64,000 nucleotides of DNA. Source: Natrinema caseinilyticum. GTDB lineage: Archaea > Halobacteriota > Halobacteria > Halobacteriales > Natrialbaceae. Below are positions 1 to 8,791 of this stretch, piece after piece (within the stretch, counting starts at the first letter, position 1; the number at the start of each line of letters is the position of its first letter). The stretch covers positions 2,601,369 through 2,665,368 of the forward strand of contig NZ_CP100445.1 of the NCBI RefSeq assembly GCF_024227435.1, given 5' to 3'. The notes beneath the pieces were generated by a model. The model was not told the origin of the DNA, searched no databases, and worked only from the letters and a program-made list of their open reading frames with translations. The translations under genes and the position numbers were made by a program.

Positions 1-369
1 CTCTGGTCGTACCCACACGTGGTCGTCGAATACCGGACGGACGGCACTCGACGGAATCGACGTATCGAACGGACGACGCGCTCTCTCGAGTCGCTCCGTG
101 ATGACGTGACCGGCGAGTGTGGTCGAAGATCGGTGTCCTCGACACCGTCAGGACGGGCCCTGTTTACGGTCGTCTCACGGCTCCCGTGGTGGCCGACTAC
201 CGACGTACTGGACCGCGGAATCCCGCCTCGAGTCGCATTAGATCAGCGCAACGCGAGTGAGGGTCTTCTCCGACCGATCGAAACGACACAACGTGTCGAT
301 GTCGGTGTCCCACCGATACCGCTCCGTCCCCGCGTGTTACTTATCACCCAGCCGTACTATCACGACGGT
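1..369. other. No confident gene, upstream flank
   Basis: Open frames cross this stretch but none has haloarchaeal codon use (GC-rich third positions, acidic product) or a recognisable domain. A TATA-like run lies near 345-352, in the right place for a promoter of the small membrane protein that starts at 370. Nothing else is seen. Confidence 0.5.
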
Positions 370-543
370 ATGGAGCGGCGACGACTCAAGACGGGGATCG
401 GCCTGGCGATGGTCGCGCTGGGACTCGTGCAGGCGGGCGCGTACGCGCTCCAGAGCGAGTGGGTCCCGACCGCTCTGGGCCTCTTCTATTCGGTCATCGG
501 ACTCGCGTACCTACGGGCCGAAGTGTACGCAGCCGACCGGTGA
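370..543 (+). CDS. Small two-helix membrane protein
   Basis: This 57-residue protein has two hydrophobic segments (about residues 9-26 and 32-50) and a basic start, MERRRLK, so it should insert with the N-terminus in the cytoplasm. I chose the ATG at 370 because the longer open frame upstream has no coding character. No function can be assigned. Small double-helix membrane proteins like this are common in haloarchaeal genomes. It is followed by the rhodanese gene on the same strand. Confidence 0.6.
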   Translation: MERRRLKTGIGLAMVALGLVQAGAYALQSEWVPTALGLFYSVIGLAYLRAEVYAADR

Positions 544-694
544 TCGCGGTTACTCTCCGCGAGAGCGGACCGCGAGACCACCCTCTGCCTCGCGTTCGCC
601 GGCCGTCCGACCCGAATATTGACGAGGATCCACCGATACCGGTGTATCAAATGCGACCACGACAACGCGCGCCGTCGACGGGCGGGAGGCACCG

Positions 695-1573
695 ATGACT
701 ATCGAGACCGTCCCGTCTCTGGTCGAACCGGAGTGGCTCGAGACCCGATTGGAAGCGCCGGAGTTACGCGTCGTCGACTGTACGGTTCACCTCAGCTTCG
801 ACTCCGAAACGGGGGAGCGGCGAACCGAATCCGGCCGTTCGGACTGGGAGCGCGGTCACGTTCCGGGGAGCGTGTTCGCGGATATCCCGACCGACCTCTC
901 GGCGGCCGACCCGGCGTATCCGTATCAACGACCGTCGCCCGAGAAATTCGCCGACGCCGTGGAGGAGTTGGGGATCGGCGACGACTCGAGGGTCGTTCTC
1001 TACGACGCGGCCGGAAACGGGTGGGCCGCGCGGGTCTGGTGGTTGCTGCGGGCGTTCGGCTTCGATCGCGCGGCGATCCTGAACGGCGGGTGGGAGCGGT
1101 GGACCGCCGAGGATCGGCCCGTCTCCACCGCCCCGTCGGCGGATCGGGAGGCGACGTTCACACCCGATCCGCGACCGGATCGATTCGTCGAGAAGGAGGC
1201 GGTTCTGGAGGCCATCGACGACGACGCGTGCTCGCTGGTCAACGCGCTCCGGCCGGAGGATCACGCCGGGACCGGCCTCGTGAAGTACGGCCGTCCGGGG
1301 CGAATCCCGGGGAGCGTCAACGTTCCGGCCGTCGGCGACGACGCGTTCGTCGATCCCGAGGACAAAACGTATCTCCCTCGAGCGGCACTCCGCGATCGAT
1401 TCGCCGAGGCCGGCGTGACCGATAGCGAGCGCGTCATCACCTACTGTGGCGGCGGCATCGCCGCGAGCAACGCCGCGTTCGCGTTGTCCCTGCTCGGCGT
1501 GGACGAGGTGGCCGTTTACGACGGGTCGCTGTCGGAGTGGGGACGGACCGACCTCCCCATGGAGACGGACTGA
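695..1573 (+). CDS. Sulfurtransferase with two rhodanese domains
   Basis: At 292 residues it has the length of thiosulfate/3-mercaptopyruvate sulfurtransferases, which move a sulfane sulfur from a donor to a thiophilic acceptor through a cysteine persulfide. The N-terminal rhodanese domain (about 10-135) is inactive-type. The C-terminal domain (about 165-285) carries the catalytic cysteine in ITYCGGGIAAS (Cys251). The CGGG loop differs from the CGSGVT typical of mercaptopyruvate enzymes, so the true donor is uncertain. The protein is probably cytoplasmic. It stands alone, with no other sulfur gene beside it; a serine acetyltransferase lies 5 kb away. Confidence 0.88.
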   Translation: MTIETVPSLVEPEWLETRLEAPELRVVDCTVHLSFDSETGERRTESGRSDWERGHVPGSVFADIPTDLSAADPAYPYQRPSPEKFADAVEELGIGDDSRVVLYDAAGNGWAARVWWLLRAFGFDRAAILNGGWERWTAEDRPVSTAPSADREATFTPDPRPDRFVEKEAVLEAIDDDACSLVNALRPEDHAGTGLVKYGRPGRIPGSVNVPAVGDDAFVDPEDKTYLPRAALRDRFAEAGVTDSERVITYCGGGIAASNAAFALSLLGVDEVAVYDGSLSEWGRTDLPMETD

Positions 1574-2035
1574 ACGGCCGGTACTCGTCGCTCTGCGTCA
1601 GTGGCGCGGCGTCGGTCTCGGAGAGCGCCCCGTCTCGGGACACCTAAATGTATCGGCTGACTGATTGGTTCCGCCGCATTAATGTCGGCCACTACCGTTA
1701 AATACGATGTCGGCAGAGTCGGTCGGTGGTGTTCCAGCGTATAAGGGGAAACACTGGTCATCGGATTCACGCACGACGATCACCATCTTCGCTGCCGACG
1801 TGTGTACATCCTTTCGGAGTCGCGATGTGTCGTCCAGCGATTTCTCTCGCGGTCGGTCGAGCGGACGAATGCCTGATCCGGGTCGGTACACGGGCGTCGG
1901 GGACTAGGGGGGACGCACTGGAGCCGAAACGGGAGACGGTTCACCCGTCCGAGTCGCTCGAACCGATGGGTTTCTCCCGCTCGCGACCGGCCGCGAGCCG
2001 GAACCGATGAGTAGTCGGAGTACCGACACGACCGT
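1574..2035. other. Intergenic, no confident gene
   Basis: Short overlapping frames on both strands lack coding character. A TATA-like GTTAAATAC lies at 1697-1705, and an ATG at 1707 is too close to it to be the start of its transcript. A GTG at 1726 is at leaderless distance but opens a basic, unconvincing product. The second half of the stretch holds the promoter region of the gene at 2036. Confidence 0.4.
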
Positions 2036-2701
2036 ATGGCCAGTCGCTTGCGACACCTCCTCTTCGATCCGGCGGCGTTTTTCGATCGGGAACCGCCCGC
2101 ACTGTCGCGGTCCGCTGGCGTCCTCGTGGCGATCGGCGTACTGTGTCTCGGCGTGGTCCCACCGGCTCTCTCGCTGTTGCGGTCGCCGGTGATACCGGAT
2201 TCGGTGGTTTTCGACGCGTTTCCGCCGATCAGATACGTCACGGCGGGGTGGGACGTTTCCGTGCCCGGAATTGTCGGTCTCATCGCTGCCACACTGGTCG
2301 CGGAGCCGCTGATCGCCTGGCTCGCGTTTACGGCGGTGTTTTACCTGCTCTCGTGGCCCGTCGCGGGCGAGCGCGGGTTCGGCCGGACCGTGAGGTTCGT
2401 CGCCTGGGGGTTCGTTCCGCAGTTCGTCGCGAACGTCGTCGCGCTCGTCGTTCTGTCCCTCAGGTTCCCAGCGACCCCGACCGAAATCTGGAGTCTCGGG
2501 ATAACAGTTCCCGCACGGATCTACGCGTTCCCACCCGCGACCGATCCGCTATTCGTGGCGGCAAACGCCGCCGCGGTCTGCTGTACGGTCTGGTCGGGCT
2601 TTCTGTGGGCTCACGCCGTGTCCGCCGCTCGCGGCGTGTCGCTTCGCCGTGAGGCCGCCGTCGTCGTCGTCCCGACGGTACTGGTTCTCGGCCCGATCTG
2701 A
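2036..2701 (+). CDS. Yip1-like integral membrane protein
   Basis: This 221-residue protein starts with MASRLRHLLFDPAAFFD, the short amphipathic lead-in seen in haloarchaeal Yip1-domain proteins (L-x-DP-x-xFF). Five or so hydrophobic helices follow (about 26-50, 78-105, 118-140, 165-195 and 200-220). The family is membrane-embedded and its role in archaea is not established. The gene is monocistronic as far as can be seen. Family assignment rests on the N-terminal motif and helix layout. Confidence 0.65.
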   Translation: MASRLRHLLFDPAAFFDREPPALSRSAGVLVAIGVLCLGVVPPALSLLRSPVIPDSVVFDAFPPIRYVTAGWDVSVPGIVGLIAATLVAEPLIAWLAFTAVFYLLSWPVAGERGFGRTVRFVAWGFVPQFVANVVALVVLSLRFPATPTEIWSLGITVPARIYAFPPATDPLFVAANAAAVCCTVWSGFLWAHAVSAARGVSLRREAAVVVVPTVLVLGPI

Positions 2702-2871
2702 GCGCCGGCTACCCGGCACCGTCGGTCGATCGGCGGGCCGGAATCGCGTGCGTACAGCCGAACGCGAGCGTTTCACGGTCTCGTCGCCGCACCCACTGAC
2801 ATCGATGTTACGTGGTTGTCCCCGGGTTGCTACTGGATTGATACCCTTGCAGTAACATAATACAACTACAG

Positions 2872-3480
2872 ATGAGTGACGAGACGACTGCGGACGATGT
2901 ATCGGTGATCGTTGTCGGCGGCGGTCCGGCCGGACTGAGCGCGGCGCTGTTTACCGCGAAAAACGGCCTCGAGACGACGGTATTCGACACCGACGAGACG
3001 TGGATGCACAAGGCCCACCTGTTCAATTACCTCGGGATCGGCTCCGTCGGCGGCAGCGAGTTCATGGCGACGGCCCGACAGCAGGTCGACGATTTCGGCG
3101 TCGACCGCCGGCAGGGAGCGGCCGTGACCGCCATCAACGAGACCGACGACGGGTTCGCGGTCGAGACCGAGAACGGGAGCGAGGTGGCCGATTACGTCGT
3201 CCTCGCGACGGGAGCCAACCGCGACCTCGCCGAGGACCTCGGCTGCGAATTCTCTTCGGAGGATACCGTCGACGTCGGCGTCGAGATGGAGACGAGCGTC
3301 GACGGCGTGTACGCGACCGGCGCGATGGTCCGCGCGGAGGAGTGGCAGGCCGCGATTTCGGTCGGCGACGGCGCCGCCGCAGCGCTCAACATCCTCTCGA
3401 GCGTCCGAGGCGAACACTTCCACGACTTCGACGTGCCAGACGACGCCGCGAGCGTCTTCGCGGGGCACGTCGCGGAGTAA
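2872..3480 (+). CDS. Small FAD-dependent oxidoreductase, thioredoxin-reductase-like
   Basis: A Rossmann fold starts at once: VIVVGGGPAGLSAALF holds the GxGxxG FAD motif at residues 10-17, and YATGAM near residue 144 is the second flavin-contact motif of the thioredoxin reductase superfamily. At 202 residues it lacks the inserted NADPH-binding domain and the redox CxxC of true thioredoxin reductases. It is therefore a single-domain flavoprotein with an unknown electron partner. A promoter-like AT-rich segment lies just upstream. It is followed in the same direction by a VOC protein and an esterase. Confidence 0.8.
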   Translation: MSDETTADDVSVIVVGGGPAGLSAALFTAKNGLETTVFDTDETWMHKAHLFNYLGIGSVGGSEFMATARQQVDDFGVDRRQGAAVTAINETDDGFAVETENGSEVADYVVLATGANRDLAEDLGCEFSSEDTVDVGVEMETSVDGVYATGAMVRAEEWQAAISVGDGAAAALNILSSVRGEHFHDFDVPDDAASVFAGHVAE

Positions 3481-3579
3481 TCCCCGCACCGAGAACCACA
3501 CGCGGCGCGAGAAACCGGGGCGCCACCCGACCCCGACACACGATCGACGACCCACGACACGCGACTCACCCGGCCCACC

Positions 3580-4203
3580 ATGCCTACCGAACCCACCAAC
3601 CCTGTCACGCCAGAACTGCCCGACAGCCCCGTCCACATGACGGGCACCGACCACATTACGATCTGGGGAAGCAACGAAGCGGACACGATCGAGTTCTACC
3701 GCGACCTCCTCGGGATGCCGCTGGTCCTCCGACAGCCGAACCTCGACGACCCCTCGCAGACGCACCTGTTCTTCGACACGGGCGACGGTCGCATCCTGAC
3801 GTTCTTCGTCAGTGACGATCGCCCGTCGAACCAGCGCGGCCAGCCCGGTGGCGTCGGCGCCGTCCACCACCTCTGTTTCAGCGTCGAGCCCGACGAGTAC
3901 GAGGACACGATGGCGGCTCTGGAGGAAGCCGGCCACCACTACAACGTCTTCGACCGCGGCATCTTTCACTCGATCTACACCCGCGACAACAACGGCCTCG
4001 TCATCGAACTCTCGACTGACAAGTACGAGTTCCCAGACGACCGCCGCGGCGAGGTGCTGGCGAAAGCACAGGAACTCCGCGAGGAAGACGGCGCGGAGTA
4101 CGCGAAGGACGAACACCTCCGCGGAGCGATCGAGGCGGTCGGCCTCGAGGTCGTCGAACACGACCTGCCCGACGCCAGTGCTGGCACCGGTGGTCTCGAA
4201 TGA
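3580..4203 (+). CDS. VOC family (glyoxalase/dioxygenase-like) metalloprotein
   Basis: The 207-residue protein has the paired beta-alpha-beta-beta-beta modules of the vicinal oxygen chelate fold. Likely metal ligands are His in TDHITIW (about 26), His in VHHLCF (about 93) and Glu in VIELS (about 144). This His/His/Glu set is that of extradiol dioxygenases and related enzymes; the substrate cannot be read from sequence. Its stop overlaps the ATG of the carboxylesterase by four bases (4200-4203), so the two are translationally coupled and probably act together. The region before the start has proline- and histidine-rich shadow frames but no gene. Confidence 0.8.
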   Translation: MPTEPTNPVTPELPDSPVHMTGTDHITIWGSNEADTIEFYRDLLGMPLVLRQPNLDDPSQTHLFFDTGDGRILTFFVSDDRPSNQRGQPGGVGAVHHLCFSVEPDEYEDTMAALEEAGHHYNVFDRGIFHSIYTRDNNGLVIELSTDKYEFPDDRRGEVLAKAQELREEDGAEYAKDEHLRGAIEAVGLEVVEHDLPDASAGTGGLE

Positions 4204-4853
4204 GCGCGGGTGACCGCGTGGACGGCCCGCACCAGGGCCAGCGACTCGTGATGGGCGGGACGGACCTCGAGGACGCCGTGGCGGCACTCGTCCTCACCCA
4301 CGGCCGCGGGGCGACCGCTCGCGGGATGATCCGGCTGGCCCGCGACGTCCACCGGGATGGCGTTGCACTGCTCGCGCCGCAGGCGGCCCGCCGGACCTGG
4401 TATCCGAACTCGTTTCTCGCCCCCGTCGACCGCAACGAGCCCGGCCGTCGGTCCGGCTTACGGGCGATCGGCGACGCGATCGAACGGGCGAACGATGCCG
4501 GGATACCGACCGAACGGATCGTGCTGGCGGGCTTCTCGCAGGGCGGCTGTCTCGCCAGCGAATACCTCGCCCGGAATCCGCGACGGTACGGCGGCCTCGC
4601 GGTCTTGAGCGGCGGGTTGATCGGCGACGAACTGGACGACGAGTACCCCGGCGACCTCGAGGGGACGCCGGTCTTCCTCGGCTGTAGCGACGTCGACCCG
4701 CACATTCCGGAAGCGCGCGTCCACGAGACGGCCGCGGTGCTCGAGTCCATGGGCGCGGCCGTGACGAAGCGACTGTACGAGGGACTGGGCCACGGCGTCA
4801 CCGACGACGAACTCGAGTTCGTCTCGGGGATGGTCGCCGATCTCGTCGACTGA
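4200..4853 (+). CDS. Phospholipase/carboxylesterase, alpha/beta hydrolase
   Basis: The 217-residue protein belongs to the carboxylesterase/YpfH-like group of alpha/beta hydrolases. The nucleophile is Ser in GFSQGG (about 104), the acid is the Asp in GCSDVDPHIP (about 160), and the base is His in LGHGVT (about 199). It starts inside the stop codon of the upstream VOC gene (ATGA overlap). The same VOC-esterase pairing is frequent in haloarchaea, which suggests a shared small-molecule pathway, but the ester substrate is unknown. Confidence 0.85.
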   Translation: MSAGDRVDGPHQGQRLVMGGTDLEDAVAALVLTHGRGATARGMIRLARDVHRDGVALLAPQAARRTWYPNSFLAPVDRNEPGRRSGLRAIGDAIERANDAGIPTERIVLAGFSQGGCLASEYLARNPRRYGGLAVLSGGLIGDELDDEYPGDLEGTPVFLGCSDVDPHIPEARVHETAAVLESMGAAVTKRLYEGLGHGVTDDELEFVSGMVADLVD

Positions 4854-5040
4854 TCCACATTCGCGGGTTTCGACTCCTCCTCCGGCTCGTCGTCGGGCGG
4901 CCGACGACGGAGCCACTCGAGCGTGAGCCCGCCGCCGACCGAACCGTCCGACCGCCGGTATCGTCACCGTACAACGTGAAGCGACGACCAATTCCGGAAC
5001 ATCCCGTACCTATAATTAGCCGCTCGCGAACGCTTCACCG

Positions 5041-5517
5041 ATGGCCGCAATCGGTTTCAATCACGTCACGGTGTACGGCGACGACGTCGACGAACTCGTG
5101 GCGTTCTACACGCGCGTGTTCGATCTCGAGCAGGTACAGGCACCCAACCTCGGCGTTCCGGCCGCGTGGCTGCGCTGTGGAGACGGACAACTCCACCTCG
5201 TCCACCGGGAGACCGCGGCCCCGCAGTACCACCACTTCGCGTTGACGGTCGACGACTTCGAGACGGTCTATCGGCTGGCTCGAGCGGAGGACCTGTTCGA
5301 CGAGCAACTGGCCCCGGACGGTCGCCTCCCGATATTCAAGCTCCCCGACGGCAGTATCCAGATGTACGTTCGCGACCCGGCCGGCAACCTGATCGAGGTC
5401 GATTGGCCAACCGAGGCGACGCTTTCCGACACCGTTCGGGAACAGATCGTCGACCGAAGCGACGAACATCCGCAGTCGGAAGCGCAGGCGCAGGCCGAAC
5501 TGTTCACGACATCGTAG
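5041..5517 (+). CDS. VOC family protein, second copy type
   Basis: This 158-residue single-unit VOC protein starts MAAIGFNHVTVYGDDVDELVAFY, with the first ligand His in NHVTV, a second His in YHHFAL and Glu in NLIEVDW. It is shorter and clearly different from the VOC protein at 3580, so it is not a recent duplicate. A TATA box (TATAATTA, 5011-5018) sits 27 bp before the ATG, so the mRNA should be leaderless. The C-terminal tail is rich in Gln, Ala and Glu. Substrate unknown. Confidence 0.78.
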   Translation: MAAIGFNHVTVYGDDVDELVAFYTRVFDLEQVQAPNLGVPAAWLRCGDGQLHLVHRETAAPQYHHFALTVDDFETVYRLARAEDLFDEQLAPDGRLPIFKLPDGSIQMYVRDPAGNLIEVDWPTEATLSDTVREQIVDRSDEHPQSEAQAQAELFTTS

Positions 5518-5647
5518 CGGCTCTCACCGGAGACGACCGGCCCTCGGCGGACACTCGAGCGCGCCGTCCGTCGTCTCGAGACCTCTGTCCGATTGCCGAG
5601 ACCCCTCGAGCGGATCGAATTCGCGGTGGGTCCGTTCGAGCGTCGAG

Positions 5648-6064
5648 TCAGCGCATGACGGTGACCGGCACCGGTGACCGACGGACGACCTTTTCCGCGA
5701 CGCTCCCGAGCAAGACGCGGGAGAGACCGGACCGACCGTGGCTGCCGACGATGATGTGATCGATGTCGTTGTCCGCCGCGTACGAGACGATTTCGCGTGA
5801 CGGGTTCCCGGCGACGAGTTCGGTCCGGAACTCGAGGTCGGGATCGCCGACGATCTCCCAGGTCTCGTCCGGGAACTCCTCGGCGACCTCCTCCTCTCGC
5901 TCCCGAATCATATCCTGTGCGATCTTGACGCTGGCGCTCGGGGCCCCGTCCGCCGCTTCGATGACGCGCAGCAGCACGATCTCGTGGTCGGGATACGTGG
6001 TGAACGCGTGTTCGACTGCCTTCTGTGCGGGTTCCGAAGCGTCGTAGGCGACGAGGACTGCCAT
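5648..6064 (-). CDS. Universal stress protein, UspA family
   Basis: At 138 residues it is a single UspA domain. It opens with the strand MAVLVAYDAS and ends with the nucleotide-binding motif G-2x-G-9x-GS: GSHGRSGLSRVLLGSVAEKV, followed by the usual PVTVMR strand. This motif marks the ATP-binding subclass. Such proteins are cytoplasmic dimers induced by stress; haloarchaea carry dozens of them. It is convergent with the VOC gene to its left. Confidence 0.92.
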   Translation of the reverse strand: MAVLVAYDASEPAQKAVEHAFTTYPDHEIVLLRVIEAADGAPSASVKIAQDMIREREEEVAEEFPDETWEIVGDPDLEFRTELVAGNPSREIVSYAADNDIDHIIVGSHGRSGLSRVLLGSVAEKVVRRSPVPVTVMR

Positions 6065-6663
6065 ACGTGTACTCGCGCGCTCGACGCTATTAATCCGGCC
6101 GATAGGCGGCCGGTCGGGGAGTTCGAGGGAACCGTCGGGAGACGGTCGCCGTCACCGGTCGTGGTTCTGGTGTCGTGTCTCGAGTCGGTTCGAACCGGAG
6201 TCGGCCGGCGAGCCTGTTGCCGACGGGACCCCCGTCGGGCACCCACCGTCCCCGTGGTCGTCCTGGTCCTGCCGGACGCCCTCGGACGCGAGCGCGACTG
6301 ATTTATCCGCCGGGCTCTTATCCCGTTCGTTCGCTCGAGTTCCGGCGGACAGCCGATCGTTCGTCGCTCGGCGTTCCCACCGAAACCACCGCGCCGACGG
6401 CGAGAGACCGGCCCGATAACGGGGCTCGAGACTCCCCGTTCGCTTCGTTCGTCACGCGTGCGTCGATCGTGCCTGTAGAAAGCGATCGGGATCTGTGAGA
6501 CCGCTCTTCTGCGAGCAGTGTTCGGTCGCCTCGCTGTCTCTCCAGTTGTTGTACTCGTACTAAATCCAGTAAATATTAATATGCAGAATTCAGTATCTGT
6601 ACTGAAATCTCTCGAGTACGCGACCACTGGCACGAATCAGAACGATATCTGTCTCGAAAACCA
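6065..6663. other. Intergenic, promoter region of serine acetyltransferase
   Basis: The left 470 bases hold no convincing gene; the open frames are arginine-rich shadows. The last 110 bases turn AT-rich and contain a TATA-like AAATATTAAT (6571-6580) and a perfect inverted repeat (6589-6606), described separately. The leader between the predicted transcription start and the ATG would be about 60 bases, long for a haloarchaeon. Confidence 0.5.
6589..6606. promoter_or_regulatory. Palindromic operator candidate before serine acetyltransferase
   Basis: TTCAGTA-TCTG-TACTGAA is a perfect 7-bp inverted repeat with a 4-bp spacer, nine bases downstream of a TATA-like AAATATTAAT (6571-6580), so it overlaps the expected transcription start. 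A dimeric repressor bound here would block initiation. A looser TACT/AGTA pair lies upstream at about 6559-6572. Confidence 0.5.
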
Positions 6664-7536
6664 ATGACCGACACACACACGGAACCAGTCCAGGACGCAC
6701 TCCTGGGATCGTACGACGACGACGATATCAGTGTCCCGCAGCAATCGGGACGTGACCGCGACAGATCGACCGTCCGCGAGGAAGTGTCCCTCCTCAGGAA
6801 ACTTCTGTTCCCGCAGTGCTGGTGCGTGGAACCGTACGCCACTCGCTCGGCCGTCAGCGAGAAACTCGATCGGCTGGGGGACCTCTTCGTATCGGGGATC
6901 GAATTATACTCGAAGCCCAACGCTCGAGCGATCGTCGACGAGGTCCTGCAACGGCTTCCCGACGTCCGCGCGCAACTCACAGACGACGTCGAGGCCGCGT
7001 ACAAAGGCGACCCGGCCGCGAAGAGCGAACTCGAGATCATTCGATGCTATCCGGGATTTCTCGCCGTCACGGTCCATCGGGTGGCGCATCTGCTGTATCG
7101 ACACGGCGCCCCCGAGTACGCGAGGGAGCTCGCGGAGGCGGCGAAGACGACGACCGGCATCGATATCCATCCCGGTGCGACGATCGGGAGTCACTTCTTC
7201 GTCGATCACGGGACGGGCGTCGTGATCGGCGAAACCGCGACGATCGGCGACTGGGTTCGGCTGTATCAGGACGTAACCCTGGGCACCCTCCATTTCAAGG
7301 ACCGAAAGGAGAGTCCCCACATGCTCGAGAAAGGGTACGAGCGCCATCCGACCATCGGCGATCACGTCGTCATCGGCGCCGGTGCCAACGTCATGGGTCC
7401 GATTTCGATCGGGGACCACGCGAAGATCGGGTCGAATTCGTGGGTCACCGACGACGTTCCCGAACACACCACCGTCTACGTCTCGAATCAGGTCGAAATG
7501 AAACGGCGAGAGGAGTCTCCGGTCCGGGGTGAGTAA
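6664..7536 (+). CDS. cysE: Serine O-acetyltransferase
   Basis: It transfers acetyl from acetyl-CoA to serine, giving O-acetylserine, the acceptor of sulfide in cysteine synthesis. Residues 1-130 form the helical N-terminal domain. A left-handed beta-helix of hexapeptide repeats follows from about 165, with the family signature DIHPGATIGSHFFVDHGTG and VVIGETATIGDW, which includes the catalytic Asp-His pair. At 290 residues it is near the EpsC/CysE length. There is no cysteine synthase gene next to it. Expression may be controlled by the palindrome at 6589-6606. Confidence 0.9.
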   Translation: MTDTHTEPVQDALLGSYDDDDISVPQQSGRDRDRSTVREEVSLLRKLLFPQCWCVEPYATRSAVSEKLDRLGDLFVSGIELYSKPNARAIVDEVLQRLPDVRAQLTDDVEAAYKGDPAAKSELEIIRCYPGFLAVTVHRVAHLLYRHGAPEYARELAEAAKTTTGIDIHPGATIGSHFFVDHGTGVVIGETATIGDWVRLYQDVTLGTLHFKDRKESPHMLEKGYERHPTIGDHVVIGAGANVMGPISIGDHAKIGSNSWVTDDVPEHTTVYVSNQVEMKRREESPVRGE

Positions 7537-7616
7537 CGCGCACCGAACCGTTTCCGCTCGCTCACGTCGTTCGCTCGCGCAAAAATCTCCACCAAAAATC
7601 TCCACCAAAAAGACGT

Positions 7617-8711
7617 CTACTCCTCGAACCCGTCCTCAAATCGGAACGTCCCGTCGCGTTGTACCACTTCACCGTCCACTTCGATGAACGAATCTTCGCT
7701 CATATCGACGATCATGTCCACGTGGACCGCGGAATCGTTGGCCTCGTTGCCCTCGCCGACGGTATCGTCGTAGGCCCGGCCGACTGCCATGTGAACCGTA
7801 TCGCCCATCTTTTCGTCGAACAGCATGTTGTGGGTGAACTGGTCGATGTCGCGGTTCATCCCGATGCCGAGTTCGCCCAGTCTGCGCGCGCCGTCGTCCG
7901 TGTTCAGTACCTCGGTCAGGACGTCCTCGTTCGTCGCGGCCGAGTGAGAAATGACCTCGCCGCCCTCGAACTCGAGGTGCACGTCGGTTATCTCTCGGCC
8001 CTGGTGGTACAGCGGCATGTCGAACAGCACCTCGCCCTCGACGCTGGCGGGCTGGGGTGCGGTGAAGACCTCGCCGCCGGGCAGGTTGTGCTCGCCGTGG
8101 TCGTTTTTCGTCGGGTTGCCCGCGATGGACATCGTTACGTCGGTCGTGTCGCCGCTTTTGATCCGGATTTCCTCGGCGGAGTCCATGATCTCGACCATGT
8201 TCTCCTGGTGGTCGCGCTGTTCGTCCCAGTCTTTGTTGACGGCGTCCCAGACGAAGTTTTCGTAGCCTTCGGTGCTCATCTCGGCCAGTTGCGCGTTCGC
8301 GGGTGCGGGGAACTGGGTGAGACACCACCGCTTCGAGAGCCGTTCCTCTAGGATCGGCCGGTGGGCCTGCTGGTGGGCCGCGCTGATTTCGGGGGCGACG
8401 TCACTGGTCTGGGTGACGTTGTCGCTTGCCCGGATGGCGATGTAGACGTCGGCGTTCCGGATGAGCGCGAGTTCGTGCTCCGGCGTCTCGAAATCGCCGT
8501 CCGAGGCGCGAAGGTACGCGCGCTGGCTGCGCTTGCCGGTTCGCTGGCTCGTCGTCACGGGATTGGCTCCTCGGTCACCGATCACCTCGTGGAGAGCGAC
8601 GACCAGGTCCTCGGCGACGGGGTGGGCGTCGACGACGACGTTATCTCCTTCCTTCAGATCGACCGAGTGGGTCGCGATGATCTCGGCGTGTTCGCGGATT
8701 CGCGGGTCCAT
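7617..8711 (-). CDS. Aminopeptidase, M29 family
   Basis: The 364-residue protein matches the M29 (aminopeptidase T/PepS) thermophilic metallopeptidases, which remove N-terminal residues using two metal ions. Visible family motifs are LPGGEVFTAP near residue 213 (metal-binding Glu), DEKMGDTVHMAVG near 306 (with His and Tyr) and the C-terminal SAVHVDMIVDM (His and Asp ligands). It is cytoplasmic and acts late in peptide turnover. It is convergent with the serine acetyltransferase gene. Confidence 0.9.
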   Translation of the reverse strand: MDPRIREHAEIIATHSVDLKEGDNVVVDAHPVAEDLVVALHEVIGDRGANPVTTSQRTGKRSQRAYLRASDGDFETPEHELALIRNADVYIAIRASDNVTQTSDVAPEISAAHQQAHRPILEERLSKRWCLTQFPAPANAQLAEMSTEGYENFVWDAVNKDWDEQRDHQENMVEIMDSAEEIRIKSGDTTDVTMSIAGNPTKNDHGEHNLPGGEVFTAPQPASVEGEVLFDMPLYHQGREITDVHLEFEGGEVISHSAATNEDVLTEVLNTDDGARRLGELGIGMNRDIDQFTHNMLFDEKMGDTVHMAVGRAYDDTVGEGNEANDSAVHVDMIVDMSEDSFIEVDGEVVQRDGTFRFEDGFEE

Positions 8712-8791
8712 GGTCCGGTATTGATCGGGGGAGGGAAAAACGGTTCGTGATCCGGAATCCCAGGAGACGTCGACCGATCTGCGTTACGATC

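Noticed and set aside
19-543. A 174-codon frame at the left end
   Set aside because: Only the last 57 codons show membrane-protein and haloarchaeal coding character; the rest is Arg/Ser-rich like the many shadow frames.
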